NCBI GenBank assembly: GCA_015056055.1
Contig: SVHC01000005.1
Location: forward strand, 1 to 64,000
Direction of reading: 5' to 3'
DNA length: 64,000 nucleotides
Origin: Clostridiales bacterium
Lineage (GTDB): Bacteria; Bacillota; Clostridia; Christensenellales; Aristaeellaceae
This document shows, one piece after another, positions 45,252 to 54,221 of the stretch. Position 1 is the first letter of the stretch. Every line of letters begins with the position of its first letter. The notes under the pieces were generated by a model. The model made no database searches. It saw only the letters and a list, made by a program, of their open reading frames with translations, and was not told the DNA's origin. Position numbers and translations under genes: made by a program.

Positions 45252-45358
45252 GTGAACATATCGGTGGATAAGCACAGTGGAGAAATTGCTCCAGCCTTTC
45301 CCGGAACTTTGATAATGTCTATGCTGTTGCACTTGGGACAGATCTTTCTATTCTTCAT
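45224..45358 (-). pseudogene. Truncated zinc-ribbon protein (44 codons)
   Basis: This short ORF starts MKNRKICPKCNSIDIIKVPG, the N-terminal half of a small clostridial zinc-ribbon family, then departs from it and runs into the MalY promoter, ending after CACLYCMV. The expected second knuckle (Cys-Asn-Cys-Gly) is replaced by an unrelated Cys pair. Full members are nearer 60 residues. It follows the membrane/PstS fusion by six bases. It reads as a remnant left by a deletion or insertion; a functional small protein is possible but less likely. Confidence 0.5.
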
Positions 45359-45364
45359 CTCAAT

Positions 45365-46849
45365 TCAATCAGAAACACCGACATAGCCAGTCTCTTCGAT
45401 GATATACTGACCTTCCTCCGACAAGATCCACCTGAGCAACAGTTCAACATTTTCGTTCATATTCCCTTCGTAGGTCACAGCATACATAGGTGCGACAATA
45501 GGATAGCTGCCGTTTCGGATATTCTCTGCCGTGGGAGCAACGCCGTCCACAGAAAGCACCTTAATATCGGGATTCCGGATGATACCCTCTACATAGTAAC
45601 GGAAAGAAAAACCGATGGAATTGGACTTGCTCCGGTAGCTGGACACCTGCTCAATGATGCCCGACATCATGGTGTTTACCATTTCGGTGGGAGCTTCCAT
45701 GATAGGCGTATCGCCCATGAAGCGCTGCAGCATACTCTGACTGCCGCTGCCCTCGTTGCGCTGGAATGCAGCGATCTCCTCGTTCTTGCCGCCGACCTGC
45801 TTCCAATTGGTGATTTCCCCGGAGTAAATACCCTTGATCTGCTCCGTGGTGAGATTGTCGATGGGATTATCCTTGTGAACGAAGAACACAAAGGCTTCCA
45901 TTCCCACAGGAGTGTATACGAAGGTCGTACCACATTCCTTGGCGTAGGCTTTCTGCTCTTCGGAGGGATAGACGCCAAGGAACAAATCAATTCCTTTTTC
46001 TGCAAGCAGCCGATAACCGCCGGGCGTATTGTTGTACTCAAAAACGCCGTCGTAGAGTTCGGTAGTCTCGGGGTAGACCGCATTGACAAAAGCGGAGTAC
46101 ACCGGGAAGAACGCGGCAGCTCCGTCAATGACAGGAAGGTTATCTGTCAGCTTCAAAGTCTTACTGTCAATCTTCACAATTTTAGAATCCTCCCGGAAGG
46201 GCAGGTATTCATGCACATTGATATTGGGAGCCGTATTGACCGTAATGCTCTGATCGTACTTTTCCAGTCCATAGTGGACACCCAAAGAAACGAAGTAAAT
46301 AACTGCAGAGATCAGCCAGATAATCAAAAACTTCTTTCTCTTTTTCAACCAGATCAGCGGCAGGCACAGTGACGGAATGACAAGCATTCCGATATAGACG
46401 AACACCTGATGGATGCCCTCAGAAATGAGGATCATACCCAATACTACCGCAGTATAGCCACTTACGATTACAGTAATTACCGTCAATGCCATTTTGACGA
46501 ACAGAATTAGAATTTCTTTGTTTGAAACCTTCGGCATATCCGTGTCTTTCTTTTTCCAATGACAGAAGCCAAAGATGATATAGAACAAGAAAACTGCAAT
46601 CCCGATAACAGTTTCTACATTAAGCAGCTGCCCTGCATTTTGAATTCCAATATCTATCATATGTGCCGCAGGAAACAGGCCAAAAGCGCCGCCCCAGAAT
46701 AATCTTTTATGTAGCAGGAACGCAGCAATCCAAAAACACGCCAACCAAACCAGAATCACGGACATAACAAGACTCGCTCCGGTAAGTCCTGCCATGAGAT
46801 AAGTAGTCGTAAACAATACCGCAGGTATATATCCTATGTATTTTTTCAT
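45365..46849 (-). CDS. Membrane protein fused to PstS-like substrate-binding domain
   Basis: This 494-residue protein has seven or so membrane segments in residues 1-205, then a type-2 periplasmic binding domain resembling phosphate-binding PstS (about 230-494). That domain includes IDLFLGVYPSEEQ, VYTPVGMEAFVFFVHKDNP, TTEQIKGIYSGEITNWKQVGG, RNEGSGSQSMLQRFMG and VEGIIRNPDIKV. The phosphate-loop-type sequence SGSQ is kept. A binding domain on a multi-pass protein with no pstCAB neighbours suggests a sensor or receptor. The start has GGGAGG upstream. It is AT-richer than nearby housekeeping genes. Confidence 0.82.
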   Translation of the reverse strand: MKKYIGYIPAVLFTTTYLMAGLTGASLVMSVILVWLACFWIAAFLLHKRLFWGGAFGLFPAAHMIDIGIQNAGQLLNVETVIGIAVFLFYIIFGFCHWKKKDTDMPKVSNKEILILFVKMALTVITVIVSGYTAVVLGMILISEGIHQVFVYIGMLVIPSLCLPLIWLKKRKKFLIIWLISAVIYFVSLGVHYGLEKYDQSITVNTAPNINVHEYLPFREDSKIVKIDSKTLKLTDNLPVIDGAAAFFPVYSAFVNAVYPETTELYDGVFEYNNTPGGYRLLAEKGIDLFLGVYPSEEQKAYAKECGTTFVYTPVGMEAFVFFVHKDNPIDNLTTEQIKGIYSGEITNWKQVGGKNEEIAAFQRNEGSGSQSMLQRFMGDTPIMEAPTEMVNTMMSGIIEQVSSYRSKSNSIGFSFRYYVEGIIRNPDIKVLSVDGVAPTAENIRNGSYPIVAPMYAVTYEGNMNENVELLLRWILSEEGQYIIEETGYVGVSD

Positions 46850-46996
46850 TTGTCACGCCTCCCTTGCGGACAATCACAGAATATCATCAAAGCTGATACT
46901 TGCGACCTCGTTTCTAAACAGATTGTCACCAAGCAAATCATCGTGGAAAAACTCCATCTCACAACCCATTTCCAAAAAAAAGAAAAACATCCGCCT

Positions 46997-47449
46997 TTAG
47001 ATGAAGTTCTCAACGATGTAAAGCCGGTTCAACTCACTATCCCAGAAGAAAATAATCTCGCTATTGTCCTCCTGAGATCTATGCCAGGAACAGCAATTTT
47101 CGTAATTCGGTCGTTTTTCCGCCGGAACATCAATTTCATCAAGCCACGCCTCGGCAGCTTCACTGGTGGTTGCGTAATAGTTTGTCGGATATTCGGTTGG
47201 TGGCCATGCGAACATCAGATCAATGTAGTCCTCATATTTGTAGGAAAATACATGGTAGCGCACACCATCACCGTGGAAGCTGGCTCCGGAGTCCTTTTCG
47301 TAAATCTCGATCAGTCGAGCTTTCCAAGGGAGCGATATGCCCCAGTTGGCTTCCAATGTAGAAGAATAGGACGGAAGCAGTTTTGAAACGCCAATCACAG
47401 CCAGCACAAACAGTACCGCTACGACAATCAGCCATTCTCTCTTTTTCAA
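46997..47449 (-). CDS. Small membrane-anchored protein, paralog of the 8929-9393 gene
   Basis: The protein has 150 residues: a membrane segment (residues ~5-25), then an extracellular domain with KDSGASFHGDGVRYHVFSY and the C-terminal DNSEIIFFWDSELNRLYIVE. It shares both blocks with the protein at 8929-9393, 37 kb away. A TTG start at 47449 is preferred because GGAGG lies eight bases before it; the in-frame ATG at 47464 overlaps that site. The function is unknown. It lies 147 bases upstream of the PstS-like fusion on the same strand. Confidence 0.72.
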   Translation of the reverse strand: MKKREWLIVVAVLFVLAVIGVSKLLPSYSSTLEANWGISLPWKARLIEIYEKDSGASFHGDGVRYHVFSYKYEDYIDLMFAWPPTEYPTNYYATTSEAAEAWLDEIDVPAEKRPNYENCCSWHRSQEDNSEIIFFWDSELNRLYIVENFI

Positions 47450-47499
47450 GGCAATTACCTCCAAATATCGTGATGTAGCAAAAATTAAATATCCGTGTT

Positions 47500-47590
47500 A
47501 TAGGCGTATGCGCATAGCTATAGGCAGCAATAATGCCCGGGATAATAAGCAGAAACGACCATAGCAGAGTATAAAAAGCACTTCGGCTTT
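47500..47590 (-). pseudogene. Remnant of a DUF975 membrane protein
   Basis: One minus-strand frame reads YTLLWSFLLIIPGIIAAYSYA, the signature of the DUF975 family, then loses similarity within a few residues. There is no start or stop in the expected places and no flanking gene, so it is a fragment of a lost gene. Confidence 0.55.
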
Positions 47591-47599
47591 TGAAGTGCT
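47573..47599 (-). terminator. Terminator of the GH3/ABC cluster
   Basis: 8-bp stem AGCACTTC/GAAGTGCT (47577-47584 with 47592-47599), then a T-run on the minus strand. Confidence 0.75.
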
Positions 47600-47608
47600 C
47601 AAAGTGCT

Positions 47609-48172
47609 TTATTCCAATACTATTATCTCTTTTGCGCCCAAAAGATTTGCTTCTTCCCTGTCATGCGTGACAAGCATCACATCTTTTCCCTGCATGTGCG
47701 TACGAATATATTCGGCGGCACGCACCTTCATTGCATCATCAAGCCCCGAAAACGGCTCATCCAGAAGAAGCATATCCGGTTCGCATGCGATTGCCCTTGC
47801 AATCGCCACGCGCCGCTTCATTCCGCCGCTGAAAATCTTCACAGGCTGATTCGCCTCGGAAGAAAGCCCCAGGGATTCCAGGTGCTCAAGAAGTGCCGTT
47901 CGTTTCCTGTCCGGCGCTGCAAGAGAAAGATTCTGAAGTGCCGTCATGTGTTCTATCAGCCTGTCCTCCTGAAAAACCGCAGCCATACGCGTACCCGTCA
48001 CCCGTATCGTTCCCGCATCCGGCTTTTCCAAGCCCAGAAGTATGCGCAGAAGCGTCGTCTTTCCCGTACCTGAGGGCGCCATCACAGCAACCGTACCCTC
48101 CACACGCAGATTGACATCATTAAGGACTGTTTTTCCGTCAAACGCCTTGGAAATATGAATTGCCTCAAGCAT
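47609..48172 (-). CDS. ABC transporter ATP-binding protein (SsuB/TauB-like)
   Basis: This 187-residue ATPase is shorter than the ~250-residue norm of SsuB/TauB proteins. Walker A APSGTGKTT is at 32-40, the signature FSGGMKRR starts at 114, and Walker B LLLDEP ends at 140. The H-loop THDREE is near the end. It overlaps the permease gene by eight bases. With its partners it forms an importer for a small organic solute of the nitrate/sulfonate/thiamine-precursor type; the substrate is unknown. Confidence 0.93.
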   Translation of the reverse strand: MLEAIHISKAFDGKTVLNDVNLRVEGTVAVMAPSGTGKTTLLRILLGLEKPDAGTIRVTGTRMAAVFQEDRLIEHMTALQNLSLAAPDRKRTALLEHLESLGLSSEANQPVKIFSGGMKRRVAIARAIACEPDMLLLDEPFSGLDDAMKVRAAEYIRTHMQGKDVMLVTHDREEANLLGAKEIIVLE

Positions 48173-48929
48173 GACCCGTCCTCCGCATCAAAGCATGTAT
48201 CCCGACCATAACCAGCCTTTCAAAAGCCACGCTCACCACGATAATCGCTATCGTCCACGCAAACAGCTCCGGCGTATTGAAAAACAATTTTGCCTGATTA
48301 AGCTGCGCACCGATTGAATTTCGTGGTTGACCGATGATTTCCGCCGCAATTCCTGCCTTCCAGCACATGCCCAGAGAAAGCTTCGCCGCCGTGAGCAAAT
48401 GCGGATATGCTGCCGGAAGATAGATAGCACGAATGCGTGCCCTATGAGAAAATCGGAATACATCCGCCATTTCAAGCAGTTTCTTATCCGCGCTTCCAAG
48501 CCCTGCCAGCGTATTCTGGTACACAATGGGAAACACCATCAGGAACGAAATGAATACCGACAGATTCGTGGAGGTAATCCAGATGAGCGCCAGAATAACA
48601 AATGAGGCTACCGGTGTTGCCTTTATCACAGAAACAATCGGCTGCAAAAGCACATTTACCCATTTCCAGACAAACGAAAGTGCACCCAGCATGAGCCCCA
48701 GCGCAAGTGCAAGCGTAAATCCCAGGCAGATTCGCCCAAGCGAACCGAGAATCGCCTGATAAAACGCCGCTGTTTGCCCAAGTTCTGCGAGCGCCAAAAA
48801 GGTGCGCGCCGGCGACGCGACCAGGATCGGACTGTTCACAGCCATGGAAACCAGCTGCCAGACCAATACCCAGAACACAACCGCCAGCACGCGATAAATT
48901 CTGTTACGGCAGATAGTAGAAATCTGCAT
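48165..48929 (-). CDS. ABC transporter permease (SsuC/TauC-like)
   Basis: This 254-residue inner-membrane permease has about six membrane segments. The coupling-helix EAA-type loop is near AMDVFRF-like text (KLLEMADVFRFSHRARIRAIYLPAA region, about 140-165), followed by the MCWKAGIAAEIIG motif found in nitrate/sulfonate/taurine permeases. It overlaps the binding protein gene by 26 bases and the ATPase gene by eight. Confidence 0.9.
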   Translation of the reverse strand: MQISTICRNRIYRVLAVVFWVLVWQLVSMAVNSPILVASPARTFLALAELGQTAAFYQAILGSLGRICLGFTLALALGLMLGALSFVWKWVNVLLQPIVSVIKATPVASFVILALIWITSTNLSVFISFLMVFPIVYQNTLAGLGSADKKLLEMADVFRFSHRARIRAIYLPAAYPHLLTAAKLSLGMCWKAGIAAEIIGQPRNSIGAQLNQAKLFFNTPELFAWTIAIIVVSVAFERLVMVGIHALMRRTGHA

Positions 48930-49899
48930 TCGGCAAATTGCCTCCTACGGCCTTGGGATTCTGCTCATACAGCGCTGCGAGATAGCCGGATACCTTCTCC
49001 TTCATCTCTTCGCCGGTGATGCACACGATGTTGCATGCCGGAATCGCCTTTTCCGCGATCGCCGCGCCTGCAATGCCTGCCTCGCCAATCCATACGGCAG
49101 CCTCAGCCGGATTTTCATTTACATAAGCGGTAGATGCCGCATATTCTGCAAGGAATGCCTTTACGGCATCGGGATTGTTTTCCACAAATTCGCGGCGTGC
49201 AACCACAACGCCGGTGATCATAGCACTGCCATCGCCAACCTTGTTCCATTCATCGGTAAGCGAAAGTGCTACACGCAGATTCTGATTCTGTGCCAGAACA
49301 TTCGTGACATACGGCTGCGGCAGAACTGCAATTGCAGCCTGATCGGCAATCACGGCAGCTGCAACCTCGGTTGCCTCTGCGCGATATTCAATGGTCAGAT
49401 CATTTGCGGGGTCAATACCGTTCTTCTGCAGAATGTAGTTGAGAGCAAATTCCGGCGTTGTACCTTGACCGGTGGAATAAACCGTCTTGCCTTTGAGGTC
49501 TGCAACCGACTGAATTGCTTCGCCGGATTCAATCACATACAGAACGCCCAGCGTATTGACGGCGAGAATTTCCACTGCGCCCTGCGTGTTGTTATAAAGC
49601 ACGCTTGCCAGATTGCAGGGAACCAGCGCCATATCCATTTCACCGCGAACAAGCAGCGGCGCAATGGCATCCGCCGTACCTTCCATAGTGAAGGTATAGT
49701 CATTTGCGGCAGTACCTGCCTTGTCATCCTCCATGAGTTTTACAAGTCCCATGGTGGTCGGACCCTTCAGGGAACCCACACGGATTTCGGTCTTTACTAC
49801 AGGAGCAGCAGTATTATTGTTTTCCGTCTTTTTCTCCTGCTGAGCGCAGCCGGAAAGAACCAGCACCAGCGCAAGCAGCAATACAATCAGTTTTTTCAT
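48904..49899 (-). CDS. ABC transporter substrate-binding lipoprotein (NMT1/SsuA-like)
   Basis: This 331-residue lipoprotein has lipobox LSGC with C18. It carries the NMT1/THI5-type binding fold with IRVGSLKGPTTMGLVKLMED and the GEMDMALVPCNLASVLYNN motif. It captures the importer's substrate outside the cell. A strong site GGAGGTG lies just before the ATG. It begins 51 bases after the second GH3 gene, with no terminator between, so the importer may share the GH3 transcript. Confidence 0.92.
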   Translation of the reverse strand: MKKLIVLLLALVLVLSGCAQQEKKTENNNTAAPVVKTEIRVGSLKGPTTMGLVKLMEDDKAGTAANDYTFTMEGTADAIAPLLVRGEMDMALVPCNLASVLYNNTQGAVEILAVNTLGVLYVIESGEAIQSVADLKGKTVYSTGQGTTPEFALNYILQKNGIDPANDLTIEYRAEATEVAAAVIADQAAIAVLPQPYVTNVLAQNQNLRVALSLTDEWNKVGDGSAMITGVVVARREFVENNPDAVKAFLAEYAASTAYVNENPAEAAVWIGEAGIAGAAIAEKAIPACNIVCITGEEMKEKVSGYLAALYEQNPKAVGGNLPNADFYYLP

Positions 49900-49950
49900 G
49901 CTTATAGCACCTCCGGCCTATTTATACCCCTTATTTCCCGCCGTGAAACA

Positions 49951-52026
49951 TCAATATTCCACAGTCATGGAAAGAGGAGCGGTGCCGAGAAGCTTACAGC
50001 TAACGGTATCCGGCTGACTTCCGCCTACCCAGAAGCGGAAATTCGAGCCGATTTTTTCGCGGCTGCCGTCATCCGTAACAGTGGTGAATGCATCCGCGCT
50101 CAGCTTGAGAGCAACGCACTTTTCTTCGCCTGCAGCGAGAGTTATGCGATCAAAGGCACACAGCTTCCAGTTCAGACCGTGCGATTCGGCTTCGAGATCG
50201 CGGATGTAAGCCTGCACGATTTCACCCGCTGCCATGCTGCCCACGTTGCGAACCTTGACGGTCAGAAGCAGATTTTCCGCATCAAACGCGAGGTCGGAAT
50301 ACTCAAACTTCGTATAGCTCAGGCCAAATCCGAACGGATACAAAGCCTCGCCCTTGAAGTAGCGATAGGTGCGGTTCTGCATGGTATAATCTTCAAATGC
50401 CGGAATCTGATCTACAGACTTATAGAACGTGATCGGCAGCTTGCCGGACGGGGACACCTCGCCGAAGATAATCTCCGCAAGCGCCTTACCGCCTGCCTGA
50501 CCGGGATAGCCGGCCCACAGCACTGCATTGCCTTCCTCCACACGCAGAGCGCTGCCGGAAGCCACAACCGTAATCACAGGCTTACCTGCCGCCAGAACGG
50601 TCTCAATCAGCTTGCGCTGTGCAAACGGCAGTTCCAGGTCGCCCTTATCGCCTGCGGCGTAGGGATTGTTGGCATCGCCCTCTTCGCCTTCGTACGTGCT
50701 GTCAAGACCCACGCACAGAACGACGAGATCGCTCATCTTCGCTGCAGCGGCAGCTTCGTCCAGACGGCAGTTTTCCTCGCCGATTTCGAAATGCTGCGCA
50801 AGGCGGCTGCCGGAGGAGTAATTGATGCGGATACCTTCGCCGCATGCGGCGCGGATACCGTCCAGGAAGGTCACATAGCGGGAAGAAGTACCGTTGTAAT
50901 TGCCTTCCAATGCTACGCGGCTGGCAGCATTTGGACCGATGACCGCAACAGAGCGGATCTTGCTCTTATCCACCGGAAGAATTCCGTCGTTCTTGAGCAG
51001 AACCATCGAGCGGCGTGCTGCTTCCAGCGCCTGGGCATTGTGCTCGTCGCAATCGTTATACTCGTAACCAATGGAATTGAATTCGCAGTTCTCGTCAAAC
51101 AGACCCAGGAGATAGCGCGCCGTGAACAGGCGAACCGCTGCCTTGTGGATGTGGTCTGCGGTAACGAGACCTTCTGCATATGCCTGATACAGATAATCGT
51201 ATGCACCGCCGCAATTGACGTCGCAGCCTTCGCGCAGCGCAAGTGCAGCGCTCTCCATCGGCGTATCAGTGACTTTATGATGGTTGTGGAAGTCCCAGAT
51301 TGCGCCGCAGTCACTGACGTAGTGACCGGCAAAGCCCCATTTACCGCGCAGGATATCGCCAATCAGCGTCTTGCTGCCGCAGCAGACCTCGCCATTGGTG
51401 CGGTTGTAAGCGCCCATAACGGCCTCAACATCCGCTTCCTTGACCAGCATTTCAAAAGCAGGCAGATAAGTATCCCACAGATCATAATCGCTCGGACGGG
51501 CATCAAATTCATGGCGAAGCTCTTCCGGACCGGAATGAACCGCAAAATGCTTTGCGCATGCTGCAGCTTTCATATATTCGCCGTCACCCTGCAGACCCTT
51601 TACGAATGCAACGCCGAGTCGACCCGCAAGGAACGGGTCTTCGCCATAGGTTTCCTGACCGCGGCCCCAGCGCGGATCGCGGAAAATGTTGACGTTCGGA
51701 GACCAGAAGGTCAGACCTTTATACTGACCTCTGTCACCTGCGCCGGACTGCATATTGTACTTTGCGCGGCCTTCCGTAGAAATCGTTTCGGCGATTTCCT
51801 GCTGGAATTTCTCGTCAAACATTGCCGCAAGACCGATTGCCTGCGGGAAAATCGTGGCAGTACCTGCGCGTGCAACGCCGTGCAGAGCCTCGCTCCACCA
51901 GTTGTAAGCCGGAACTCCCAGTCTGTCAATAGCGGGAGCAATGTATTTCAGCTGAGAAATCTTCTCCTCAACCGTCATCTGGGAAACGAGCGCTTCCGCC
52001 CGCTGCCTTGCAAGATTTCTATCCAT
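49951..52026 (-). CDS. Glycoside hydrolase family 3 (xylosidase/glucosidase-type), copy 2
   Basis: This 691-residue cytoplasmic GH3 enzyme has no signal peptide. The N-terminal (alpha/beta)8 domain has WWSEALHGVARAGTATIFPQ and the nucleophile D239 in GHYVSDCGAIWDF. The alpha/beta sandwich (about 360-520) and C-terminal FnIII-like domain follow. It belongs to the xylosidase/arabinosidase-like branch of GH3, which cleaves xylo-oligosaccharides; a glucosidase role is possible. Its paralog lies 26 bases upstream with identical architecture. Confidence 0.93.
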   Translation of the reverse strand: MDRNLARQRAEALVSQMTVEEKISQLKYIAPAIDRLGVPAYNWWSEALHGVARAGTATIFPQAIGLAAMFDEKFQQEIAETISTEGRAKYNMQSGAGDRGQYKGLTFWSPNVNIFRDPRWGRGQETYGEDPFLAGRLGVAFVKGLQGDGEYMKAAACAKHFAVHSGPEELRHEFDARPSDYDLWDTYLPAFEMLVKEADVEAVMGAYNRTNGEVCCGSKTLIGDILRGKWGFAGHYVSDCGAIWDFHNHHKVTDTPMESAALALREGCDVNCGGAYDYLYQAYAEGLVTADHIHKAAVRLFTARYLLGLFDENCEFNSIGYEYNDCDEHNAQALEAARRSMVLLKNDGILPVDKSKIRSVAVIGPNAASRVALEGNYNGTSSRYVTFLDGIRAACGEGIRINYSSGSRLAQHFEIGEENCRLDEAAAAAKMSDLVVLCVGLDSTYEGEEGDANNPYAAGDKGDLELPFAQRKLIETVLAAGKPVITVVASGSALRVEEGNAVLWAGYPGQAGGKALAEIIFGEVSPSGKLPITFYKSVDQIPAFEDYTMQNRTYRYFKGEALYPFGFGLSYTKFEYSDLAFDAENLLLTVKVRNVGSMAAGEIVQAYIRDLEAESHGLNWKLCAFDRITLAAGEEKCVALKLSADAFTTVTDDGSREKIGSNFRFWVGGSQPDTVSCKLLGTAPLSMTVEY

Positions 52027-52052
52027 AAATCAAATCCTTCTTTCGGCCAGAA

Positions 52053-54137
52053 TCAGCATTCTACATCCACGCTAAGGGGTGCCTTGCCAACCAGCTTGCA
52101 GCTGACGGAGTCAGGCTGGCTGCCGCCAACCCAGAAGCGGAAATGAGAGCCGCGCTTTGCGCGAATGCCTGCATCATCCACAGTGGTGAATGCATTTTCA
52201 CCTACGCTGAGAGCAACACGCTTTTCCTCGCCCGGCTGCAGAGCCACGCACTTGAATGCACACAGGCTCCAGTTCAGATCATGGGAATTCGTGTCCATAT
52301 CACGGATATAGGCCTGTACGGACTCTTCACCCGCAACATTGCCCACATTGCGTACGGTGACGGTCAGTTCGCGCTTATCCGCATCATAGACCAGATCGGA
52401 ATAGTCATACTTCGTATAGCTCATGCCGAAGCCAAAGGGATACAGCGCTTCACCCTTATAATAACGATAGGTACGGTTTTGCATGGTATAGTCTTCGATC
52501 GGCGGCAGATCATCAGCCGTGCGATAGAAGGTCACAGGGAGTTTGCCCGACGGATTGACCTTGCCAAACAGAATATCTGCCAATGCCGTTCCGCCTGCCT
52601 GACCGGGATAACCAACCCACAGCACGGCATTGCCTTCCTCCACGCGCAGCGCACTGCCCGCAGCCACAACGGTAATCACCGGCTTGCCCATGGCAACCAC
52701 CGCTTTGATCAGCCTGATCTGGGATTCCGGAAGTTCCAGAGTCAGCTTATCGCCCGCTGCAAATGCGTTGCTGGCATCGCCCTGTTCGCCTTCCAGCGTT
52801 GCATCCAGACCTACGCACAGTACAACAACGTCGCTGTTCTTCGCTGCTGCCCTTGCTTCCGACAGACGGTCGCCCTCAGGTCCCAGAATATCCACAGTGC
52901 GGTTGCTGAACAGGTGCGCGCCCTGCGCATAGTTCACGCGGATATCATCACCGCATGCATCGCGGATACCGGCAAGGAACGTCTTATAGCGCGAAGAGGT
53001 ACCGCAATAGTTGCCCTCCAGTGCCAGAATGCTGTCGGCATTGGGACCGATTACTGCGATGGACTTGATCTTTTCGCGGTTCAGCGGCAGAATACCGTCA
53101 TTTTTAAGCAGAACCATGGTCTTATGCGCTGCCTTCAGCGCCAGAGCATTGTTTTCCGCAGAGTCATTCTGTTCGTAACCGATGGAATTGTATTCACAGT
53201 TTTCATCAAACAGGCCCAGCAGATAACGTGCCGTCATTGCGCGGATAACGGAGGCGTCGATTTCCTCCTCGGTGACAAGGCCGTCCAGATAAGCCTGCTT
53301 GAGGTGCAGATAGGTCACGCCGCAGTTGATGTCGCAGCCTGCCTTCAGCGCCATAGCAGCGCTTTCCGGTGCGGTATCGGTAACCTTGTGATTTACGTGG
53401 AAGTCTTCGATTGCCCAGCAGTCGCTGACAAAATGACCCTCAAAGCCCCACTTTCCGCGCAGGACATCGCGAATCAGCATATTGCTTCCACAGCACGGTT
53501 CGCCGTTTACACGGTTATACGCGCCCATAATGGCCTCTACGCCGCCTTCTTTGACCACTGCTTCGAATGCCGGCAGATACGTATCCCACAGGTCATAATC
53601 GCTCGGGCGAACATCCACTTCGTGGCGGGTTGCTTCCGGACCGGAGTGAACGGCATAGTGCTTCGCACAGGCAGCAGTTTTCATATATTCACCGTCGCCC
53701 TGCAGACCCTTGACATATGCGATACCCATACGGGCGGTGAGGAACGGATCTTCGCCGTAAGTCTCATGGCCACGACCCCAGCGCGGGTCACGGAAGATAT
53801 TGATGTTGGGAGACCAGTAGGTCAGACCCTTATAAATTTCGCGGTCATTCTGTTCGATAAACATATTGAACTTAGCGCGGCCTTCGGTGGCAACAGTGTC
53901 GCCGATGGTGCGCTGGAAATCCTCATCAAACGATGCAGCAAGGCCAATCGCCTGTGGAAATACCGTGGCGGTACCGGCGCGCGCAACGCCGTGCAGAGCC
54001 TCGTTCCACCAGTTATAGCGCGGTACACCCAGCCTTTCCACAGGCTCGGCATAATGTTTAAGCTGTGAGAGTTTTTCGTCCAGTGTCATTTTGCTTACAA
54101 GTTCTTTGGCAAGCTTTCTGGCTTCGGTACGATTCAT
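52053..54137 (-). CDS. Glycoside hydrolase family 3 (xylosidase/glucosidase-type), copy 1
   Basis: This 694-residue GH3 enzyme is collinear with the next gene. The nucleophile is D239 in GHFVSDCWAIEDF; WWNEALHGVARAGTATVFPQ and the C-terminal GSHFRFWVGGSQPDS block are shared. No signal peptide. A GGGGAG site and strong promoter precede it. It is the first gene of the leftward GH3-GH3-ABC cluster. Divergent from tcdA. Confidence 0.93.
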   Translation of the reverse strand: MNRTEARKLAKELVSKMTLDEKLSQLKHYAEPVERLGVPRYNWWNEALHGVARAGTATVFPQAIGLAASFDEDFQRTIGDTVATEGRAKFNMFIEQNDREIYKGLTYWSPNINIFRDPRWGRGHETYGEDPFLTARMGIAYVKGLQGDGEYMKTAACAKHYAVHSGPEATRHEVDVRPSDYDLWDTYLPAFEAVVKEGGVEAIMGAYNRVNGEPCCGSNMLIRDVLRGKWGFEGHFVSDCWAIEDFHVNHKVTDTAPESAAMALKAGCDINCGVTYLHLKQAYLDGLVTEEEIDASVIRAMTARYLLGLFDENCEYNSIGYEQNDSAENNALALKAAHKTMVLLKNDGILPLNREKIKSIAVIGPNADSILALEGNYCGTSSRYKTFLAGIRDACGDDIRVNYAQGAHLFSNRTVDILGPEGDRLSEARAAAKNSDVVVLCVGLDATLEGEQGDASNAFAAGDKLTLELPESQIRLIKAVVAMGKPVITVVAAGSALRVEEGNAVLWVGYPGQAGGTALADILFGKVNPSGKLPVTFYRTADDLPPIEDYTMQNRTYRYYKGEALYPFGFGMSYTKYDYSDLVYDADKRELTVTVRNVGNVAGEESVQAYIRDMDTNSHDLNWSLCAFKCVALQPGEEKRVALSVGENAFTTVDDAGIRAKRGSHFRFWVGGSQPDSVSCKLVGKAPLSVDVEC

Positions 54138-54174
54138 TTATATACTCCCCTTTACAGATTGTTCATTCTGAGTT

Positions 54175-54203
54175 ATTATATCAAATATAGCACCATTTTG
54201 CAA
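54175..54203 (-). promoter_or_regulatory. Promoter of the GH3 cluster
   Basis: Minus strand TTGCAA (complement of 54198-54203), 17-base spacer, TATAAT (complement of 54175-54180), 37 bases before the ATG. Confidence 0.75.
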
Positions 54204-54221
54204 TGGACAGGGGTGGTTTTC

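Noticed and set aside
49465..52146. 893-codon plus-strand open frame opposite the GH3 gene
   Set aside because: It is an antisense shadow of the real GH3 enzyme, whose full catalytic and FnIII-like domains read on the minus strand; the shadow has no domain, ribosome site or promoter.
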